Shown: in pieces, positions 58,279-64,000 of the stretch
How positions within the stretch are numbered: position 1 is the first letter of the stretch
How the letters are laid out: every line of letters begins with the position of its first letter
Source of the DNA: Phytophthora quininea
Taxonomy: Eukaryota; Oomycota; Peronosporomycetes; Peronosporales; Peronosporaceae
Reading direction: 5' to 3'
Length of the DNA stretch: 64,000 nucleotides
Assembly (NCBI GenBank): GCA_011947345.1
Contig: JAAVTG010001003.1
Coordinates: 496,001 to 560,000 of the forward strand
Notes under the pieces: model-generated
Database searches by the model: none
Told to the model about the DNA's origin: nothing
The model's input: the letters and a program-made list of their open reading frames with translations, nothing else
Made by a program: the position numbers and the translations under genes

Positions 58279-60257
58279 TTACGGTTTGTGGCAGCAGCCG
58301 TGCAGGTCGGAGCTGTCCTTGCCGTTGGGGTCCTCGGGCACATCGAGTGTCGGGTTACGGTCGAAGAAACCCTCGGGCACCATCTTGAAGCCTGCGTAGT
58401 CGACGGGCATCATGGGCCAGTCCTCGACGCGCGGAAGTGCGTGAGCCCGAACGTGTGCCACACGACGATGTCCTCGCCGTCCACTGAGCGATTGCCCTTG
58501 ACGTACGAGGGCAGGCCGGCAAAGCCCGGGTGCTGGTTGGGGGTGTAGCCCGCAGCCCACATCTCATCGCGGGCGTACTTGGTGACCCACAGGTGCTTGG
58601 TCGAGAAGTTGGCGCGCTTCCAGATCGACGAGCCATCCGCTGCAAGCAGCACCGGCTGGCCTTCTGGGAACAGTGCGTAACCGGTAGAGCGACCGAGTCG
58701 GTTCTTGGCTTCGCTGGAAGCGATTCGCCACACGCGGCCCTTGTCCATCGCAGCAACACGCTGGGCGTCGCTCTCGGTTTCGAGGCGGGTGGCGGTGCGG
58801 ATGAATGCGTTGCCAAGCGGGTTATCGGGACTGACCGGTAGGCGTTTGGCCTCCAGCTCGTCGACGTGGCACTTGTTGCCGTCGATAGCCACATCTAGAC
58901 GCGCGGAGAACAAATGCTGGTGGCACGGCGCACCAAGACGAGGAGCCATTTCCGTGGCGTAGTCATATTCGCCCTCGGGACGACCCGACGTGAACACGAT
59001 GCCCGTTGCCTTGCACTCGAGCTCGATCCTGCCGTCCAGGTAGAAGTACCAGTAGAAGCCGTAGTCGTAGTTGCCGACTGTGACGAAGAAGGACACGACA
59101 AAGCGGCGCTGGCGGCGAACCGTGCCTCTGTTCGGCGTCACCAACACGTCCGTGTGTTTCCAGAGCGTGCCGAAGTCCTCCTCGTGCATGCAGATGGCGT
59201 TCTTGATGGTGAACGGCTCGCAAAAGTCGTCGACGACAGTCGCGTCTAGGTACTGGATCTTGCCGAGGCAGTCGCAGCCCAGCACCAGCGAGTTCGCAAG
59301 TCGACCGAACTGATACTCGCCCGCGTCAAAGTAGTTTTGCCAGTCATGCGTCGGACTGGGCTCGCCGTAGGGCACCACCATTTCGGACACCGACGCTCGG
59401 TTCAGAATTTTGCGTTTGCGACCGCGGTCGTTGAATGAAATGTCGTGAAGCGTGAGCCCCTCGCGGCCGTTGAAGCCTACGCGGATCTCCCAGTTCTGCC
59501 ACGACACGATGTTGTCCTTGACGGTGAAGCTGGCGCCTTCGGGTTGCTTGATGTGCAGCGGCTTCATGTCGGTCCGCATGGGGCCGGTGATCTTCGGGTC
59601 GAGGTAGTCGCCCGACTCCATCGGCACATGGGTGTACCCCGTATCGACGAGTTTGAGCACTTTGCGGTTCGTGAGGTCGACGTGTGCAACGAGCCCATCG
59701 ATCGGGTGGGCGTACATGGAGTGCGTGTTCTCGGCCTTGAGGAAGCTCAGCACGCGGATCATCCGGTTGCCGGCCTCACCGGCGTAGCCGAAGACACCGG
59801 CCGAGAACTGTTCGCCGCGCACCATGTCGAGGTCGGTGATCCCGCGCTTCGCCAGCGCTGCGACGTATGCCGGGTCGGCCTTACAGATCGAGTCGCCGTC
59901 CCAGTAGTCCTGGTCGAGGATGGGAATCTGACCGTCCGTCTTGGGATCGAGTTCGACCTCCTTGACGATGCGGCGAGCCACCACGTCGACCACGAAGTCG
60001 TACGTGCGGTTGGTCTCCTGGTCGAGCACCAGTACGCCGATCTCGCGCGGGATCTCCGTAAGCTGCCCGATCTCAAATTTGGCGAGCGTAGCGTGGTCGG
60101 GTTCGAACAGCATCACGTATGCGTAGCGGAGCTCCGGGCCGGAGTAGCCAGCGTCCGCGAGCACTTGCTTGACCGTGCGGACCTCATCCGCAGTGACGGG
60201 GTCGAGCGGGTGTTTAATTCCTTTGGAGCTACAGGGGATGTCAACACTTGGAGCCAT
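58279..60257 (-). CDS. Copper amine oxidase
   Basis: About 659 aa, intronless. It oxidises primary amines to aldehydes, releasing H2O2 and ammonia. The cofactor site is seen as VGNYDYG (residues 396-398 N-Y-D; the Tyr becomes topaquinone). The catalytic base is the Asp of [11 protein letters not shown] (about D311). Copper ligands are HQH (446-448) and the His of [18 protein letters not shown], a very conserved block. The N-terminal D2/D3 domains are present ([18 protein letters not shown]). No signal peptide and no C-terminal SKL is seen (it ends HGCCHKP), so the location is unclear. One C is missing at about 58433, between THF and RVEDW. Uncorrected, the frame stops early at 58410; corrected, it ends at 58279. 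It is next to amine-type permeases, which may supply substrates. Confidence 0.93.
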
Positions 60258-61709
60258 GATGGCGTCAATTTGGCTGGGGAGTCGAGTGCGGGGGCTGGCA
60301 AAACCAAAAGTGAGAGAGACTTTGCCGAACGGAGTCGTTCAATCTCCACCCAGCTGGCAAGAACCACCGCAAGCTGGAAGAAAGCTATTCCACGGGGAAA
60401 CAAGCGGCCAGGGTAATGTATGCAACAGGCAGCCATTTGTCAGCGAGTTTCTGGTGTTGAAGAGGCCCAAAGCAAGCGGAAAGCTACCCAGCTGCTGAGG
60501 AAGTCGGCGTTTTCATTGGCAGGAGCGCGCATGAGGCGTATCGAGTCATGCAAATCTTTTGTTGGCAAGCTGATGTTACGCTTGGACTCGGCGACAGGCA
60601 CCGTCACGTCAGCAAGTGAAAGCATGGGTCTCCGTTGCTGTTGCCTCTTCAGAACGGCAAGCACAGCATGCATGCCGCGCGATGACGTTACGCGCGGCCC
60701 CGATGGGCGGCATCGTAACGTAAGCCTGTGGACGAAGGTCTCGCTGCTTGGGGAGTGTCCGACCGAGCACGACGACGGCGGAGCGAGACGCAAATGTCCT
60801 TTGTTGCAGTAGATCTTGTTGAGAGGGCGCGCTTCGCGGACGTCGAACATCGAACTGCTGCCGACTGGAGAGACCGATCCAGCGGTGGTTGCTCGCGTTG
60901 CCGGCAGAGGTGTGGTCCAATCGAGGCACGGTCCGGAGCCCTGAGGGATATCCCGTCGCGGTGGTCGTCCAGGCCAAGACCGACGATGCTGTTGTACTGA
61001 GCAAGGAGCCCCGCCGTCACGCTGCTTGGAGCTCCGTGTTAACTGTAAACGCGGGATTTGCGGTTGAAGTGCGACGGCGTTGAAGTGGCGACGACCGGCA
61101 AGGTTTGACATGGGATTGCCGGCCTCGAAAGACGCTGTCCCCCAGCAGCTCCTGGCGCGGCCAACGATTTCGCGCTATCAGCCTGGCGTTTTGTTCGCGC
61201 TCGGCTTGCCGTTGAAGCAGAGCGCAGTGCCGACACTGCGCGGCAGCATGGAACGCGTCCGACGTGGCGCCGAGCCCCGGTCTCCGCTATCGGGTGCGAT
61301 GCAAGGGTGCAAGATGAAGCGTGATCGCCACATGCAACGCGTGCCGCCGATCCGCGCTGCCCGCTGCCGGTGTTAAACACTCGGGCACCAGAGAAGAGCC
61401 CCGGCCAAGGAAGAAAAGGAACGGCAGACATGGGCATGACGCGCCAACAACGGCCAATCGGGGCTGCTCCGCCACGGTCTCCGCAAGGCGGTCGGCGAGA
61501 TGGACCCTCGACTCAAGACCGATGGTACCTTCACCCGCTAGCCAGATCGAGTCCGCTCAAGTCTCCGCTAGGAATGCTCAATGCGCGCCGCGTTTCCGCC
61601 GCCGCGCTGGGGCATGGCGGGAACCTACTCACTTTTGAATTGGCCGCCTTGCTGTCGGGCGATAGCTCCAACCCCGCTACACAACCAACACCCCACGCGT
61701 AAAGGTGCC
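60258..61709. other. 1.45 kb divergent intergenic region
   Basis: It lies between the amine oxidase (-) and permease 1 (+). Several ORFs of 90-220 codons exist on both strands, but they are Arg/Ser/Pro-rich without hydrophobic core patterns and look random in GC-rich DNA. The longest is at 60440-61111 (-). I cannot support a gene here. Shared promoter region likely. Confidence 0.4.
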
Positions 61710-63199
61710 ATGACGCGACTCAGTCGGATCAGCGGCGCGTCGCTGGACGTGCAGGAATCCAAGCCGGACGCCCCACACCGACACGCCAAGGCGCTGCAGC
61801 TCTGGGCGCTGGGCATCGGCGCCGTCATCAGCGGGGAGTACTACGGCTGGCAGTCGTCGCTCGTGGCCGGCTTCGACGGCATGCTCATCGTGCTGTCCAT
61901 GATGACGGTGCTCTACGTGATGCTGTCCTTCTCGCTCGCGGAGCTGTCGTCAACGATCCCGGCGGGCGGCGGGCCGTACATCTTCGCGCTGCACTCGATC
62001 GGGCCCCGGGCGGCGTTTTTCAGCGGCCTGGCCGAGACACTCAAGGTCATCGCCGTCAACTCGTCCACGTTCTACACTATCTACTCGTACCTGCAGGCGC
62101 TGTTCAACGTGGACACCAAGTTCGCGCCGGTCTTCTTCATCGCGTTCGGCATCCTCTTCGGCGGCCTCAACATCTACGGGGTGCAGGCGTCGTTCCGCAT
62201 GCAGGCGTGCTCGACGACGCTGTGCGTGCTGCTGCTGCTGATCATGTTCTTCTCGGCCATCCCGCACCTCGACTACAACCGGTGGGTGGTGCAGCAGGAC
62301 TGGGAGTACACGGACCTGAGCAGCGCGATCGAGGCCATCCCGTACGCGATGTGGTTCTACCTGGGCATCGAGGAGCTGCTGGCGAGCGAGGAAACGATCG
62401 AGCCGGAGAAGAACATCCCGCGCGGGCTGTTGCTGTGCATCATGACGCTCATGGTCTTGTCGTTCGGCACGGCCGTGTTCAGCTCGCTGATCGCGCCGGG
62501 CGCCGCCGCCATGGCGGACGTGTCGGCCCCGCTGGTCACGAGCTTCCAGACGATCTTCGGGACCGGCGCGACGACGACGTTTTTCAAGTGGATGACGGTG
62601 ATCGCGCTGTGCTCGAGCCCCAACTCGTACGTGTTCTTCATGGGGCAGCTGCTGTTCGCCATCGCGCGGGACGGCTACTACCCCAAATTCCTTGCGTACG
62701 AGCACCCGACGCGCGGTACGGCGGTGGGCGCGTTGCTGTTCGGCACGGTCAGCTGCGTGGTGATCGCCGTGGTGCTGCACTACGCCATCGGCGACGACGA
62801 CCTGGGCTCGGTGCTGATCAACCTGACGCTGCTGGGCGCGCTCGTCTCGTACATCTTCCAGTTGCTGTCGTTCGTGTTCCTGCGAGTCCGACAGCCAAAC
62901 CGGCCTCGGCCGTACCGCAGTCCGTTCGGGATGGCCGGGGCCGTCGTGGGTCTGCTGCTGTGCGGCGTCTCCATCTTCGCGATCCTGCACACGAGCGTGA
63001 CGGACACGATCTTCCTGGCGTCGATCGTGGTGACGGCGGCTGTGTTCATCTGCGGCAGCGTGTACTTCTTGCGGACGGTGGTGCCCAAGATCGAGAACAA
63101 GACTCTGGGGTCCCCGTGATGACCAAGGACATGCGAGAGAATCTGCTGAGCGCGAGGAGTCAGGTGCGGTACCCGAGCTCGAGCGGCCAGCAGGCGTAG
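61710..63199 (+). CDS. APC-superfamily permease 1 (ethanolamine/amino-acid permease-like)
   Basis: About 496 aa, no intron. The ATG at 61710 follows an open but signal-less stretch. It has twelve predicted TMs, starting with LWALGIGAVISGEYYGWQSS (the unwound TM1 G-x-G-x-I-x-G substrate site of APC carriers). PAGGGPYIFALHSIGPRAAF, AMWFYLGIEELLASEETIEP (the conserved TM6-8 motif of ethanolamine-type carriers) and FLAYEHPTRGTAVGALLF are further family signatures. It imports amines or amino acids with protons; the substrate is inferred. One C is missing in TCCCC at 63111-63115. Uncorrected, it stops at 63119; corrected, the tail MTKDMRENLLSARSQVRYPS aligns with the paralogue's tail and ends at the TAG at 63197-63199. 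Codon third positions are nearly all G or C. Confidence 0.87.
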
Positions 63200-63394
63200 A
63201 TCTCTTTCGGCACTTGTCTGCATGCCAGTGCATTGGTTTGTATTCTTGCATAACATCGATATATACTAGCTACTCGCTTCAACACGGCTTGCTTCATTTC
63301 TGCAGGACGTGGTTTAACATTCGTGGCTTTGCAAACTTCGGGTGTAATTAATTGCTTGATACGGATTTACGCGACGACACATGCGAAAGCTTGA

Positions 63395-64000
63395 TCAGCA
63401 TGCTTTTTCATGACTAAATAATCGATCAACTTCGCATGACGTGTAAACCCGTCGATCCGGGTACCGGTGCCATGGTGTGATATCCATTCTGGTTTCGCTT
63501 GACAATTTTTCGCGAACTCCCTTCGGAGCAGCAGGCGAGCACAACGTATTGTTCTTAATCTGCGGCTCAACATGTTTGAGGTAGTATACGCTCCCAGTCA
63601 TGAAGACCAATATCGTCACTACAATGGACGCCAAAAACAAGGTATCGCTGAGACTGCTGTAGAGAATCGCGAAAATGGCCACTCCGCAGAGTGCAATCCC
63701 GAGGACAGCGCCAGGAACACCGAACGGACTGCGGTACGGGCGCGATCGCCCGGGTTGCCGAACTGCCAAGTAAATGTATGACAGCAATTGGAAAATGTAC
63801 GAGATGAGTGCTCCCAGCAGAGTCAAATTTATGAGCGCCGAGCCCAGATTGGCGTCGCCGATAGCGTAGTGCAGCACAATCGCAATCACTTCACACATGA
63901 CTGTCCCGAAAACCAGCGCCCCGACTGCCGTGCCACGAGTGGGGTGTTCGTAGGCAAGAAACTTTGGGAAATATCCGTCCTTGGCGATGGCGAATAGCAA
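63395..64000 (-). CDS. APC-superfamily permease 2, N-terminus cut by window edge
   Basis: The last 201 codons of a paralogue of permease 1 in convergent orientation, stop at 63395, frame open to the window end. It shares with it MLFAIAKDGYFPKFLAYEHP, TRGTAVGALVFGTVMCEVIA, VLHYAIGD, LGSALINLTLLGALISYIFQ and RPYRSPFG. The tail (CSPAAPKGVREKLSSETR) continues past where permease 1's raw frame stops, which is why I corrected that gene. No frame break. Third positions are clearly less GC-rich than in permease 1. The two stops are 196 bp apart. Confidence 0.9.
   Translation of the reverse strand: MLFAIAKDGYFPKFLAYEHPTRGTAVGALVFGTVMCEVIAIVLHYAIGDANLGSALINLTLLGALISYIFQLLSYIYLAVRQPGRSRPYRSPFGVPGAVLGIALCGVAIFAILYSSLSDTLFLASIVVTILVFMTGSVYYLKHVEPQIKNNTLCSPAAPKGVREKLSSETRMDITPWHRYPDRRVYTSCEVDRLFSHEKAC

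Noticed and set aside
59445..60416. 323-codon plus-strand frame opposite the amine oxidase
   Set aside because: Same antisense effect; no domain, and the amine oxidase on the other strand is unmistakable.
60440..61111. 223-codon minus-strand frame in the intergenic region
   Set aside because: Unbroken but of random-looking composition; several overlapping frames of similar length exist on both strands.
61950..63251. 433-codon open frame on the minus strand
   Set aside because: Antisense shadow of permease 1 caused by its extreme third-position GC; composition (Arg/His/Glu/Asp) is not protein-like.
1..64000. CRISPR arrays, IS elements, tRNA or rRNA genes
   Set aside because: No regular spaced repeats, no transposase or inverted-repeat pairs, no rRNA sequence; I saw no convincing tRNA cloverleaf, though a covariance search was not possible by eye.

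Overview
This window reads as nuclear DNA of an oomycete, most likely Phytophthora or a close relative. Introns are short (about 50-80 nt, a few longer), with GTRNGT donors, CTAAC-like branch sites and TAG/CAG acceptors. Genes are dense, on both strands, and separated by 60-600 bp. Many encoded proteins are typical of stramenopiles: cAR-type 7TM receptors, PX-only proteins, large multidomain scaffolds and a Myb-like family common in oomycetes. There is no bacterial, viral or recognisable transposon content. I count 23 protein-coding genes, two of them cut by the window edges.

Layout. 1-1773 (-) is a TRP-like polytopic membrane protein, cut at its C-terminus by the window start, followed by about 2.2 kb without a supportable gene. 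4.0-9.4 kb holds a PX-domain protein, a protein with two cyclic-nucleotide-binding domains, a single-bromodomain BET-like protein and a membrane-anchored coiled-coil protein. 9.7-11.6 kb holds two tandem paralogues sharing a Cys/His signature. 12.8-22.0 kb holds a TMEM63/OSCA-like channel with a lectin-like extracellular insertion, convergent with a P4-type lipid flippase that carries an unusual N-terminal membrane domain. 22.6-29.9 kb is one very large scaffold gene (pseudo-hydrolase, coiled coils, IQ motifs, SAM, ankyrin). 30.1-31.8 kb is 2-isopropylmalate synthase. 32.7-35.4 kb holds a disordered protein with a small helical domain and a 133-aa PX-only protein. 35.9-42.0 kb is a large chromatin reader (RFD, DDT, two bromodomains, WHIM, BRWD-like Tudor). 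42.4-44 kb is a cytochrome P450. 44.1-58.2 kb holds a SAPS-family phosphatase regulator, a Myb-like protein, an F-box/methyltransferase-like protein, a cAR-like GPCR, an ER-targeted repeat protein with a J-like domain lacking HPD, and a tuberin (TSC2) homologue. 58.3-64.0 kb holds a copper amine oxidase and two convergent paralogous APC permeases, the second cut by the window end.

A cross-cutting observation affects almost every long gene. Reading frames are broken by single-base indels, nearly all equal to one missing base, often inside or beside a short homopolymer, while the protein sequence on both sides is well conserved. I read this as assembly or sequencing indels rather than decay. 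Each gene is therefore annotated over its full span, with the break points stated.

Functional themes are inferred from families: signalling and membrane-lipid sensing (PX proteins, CNBD protein, GPCR, flippase, OSCA-like channel), TOR-pathway control (TSC2 and SAPS about 6 kb apart), chromatin reading (BET-like protein and the large bromodomain protein), and amine/amino-acid metabolism (LeuA, copper amine oxidase next to permeases resembling ethanolamine/amino-acid carriers).
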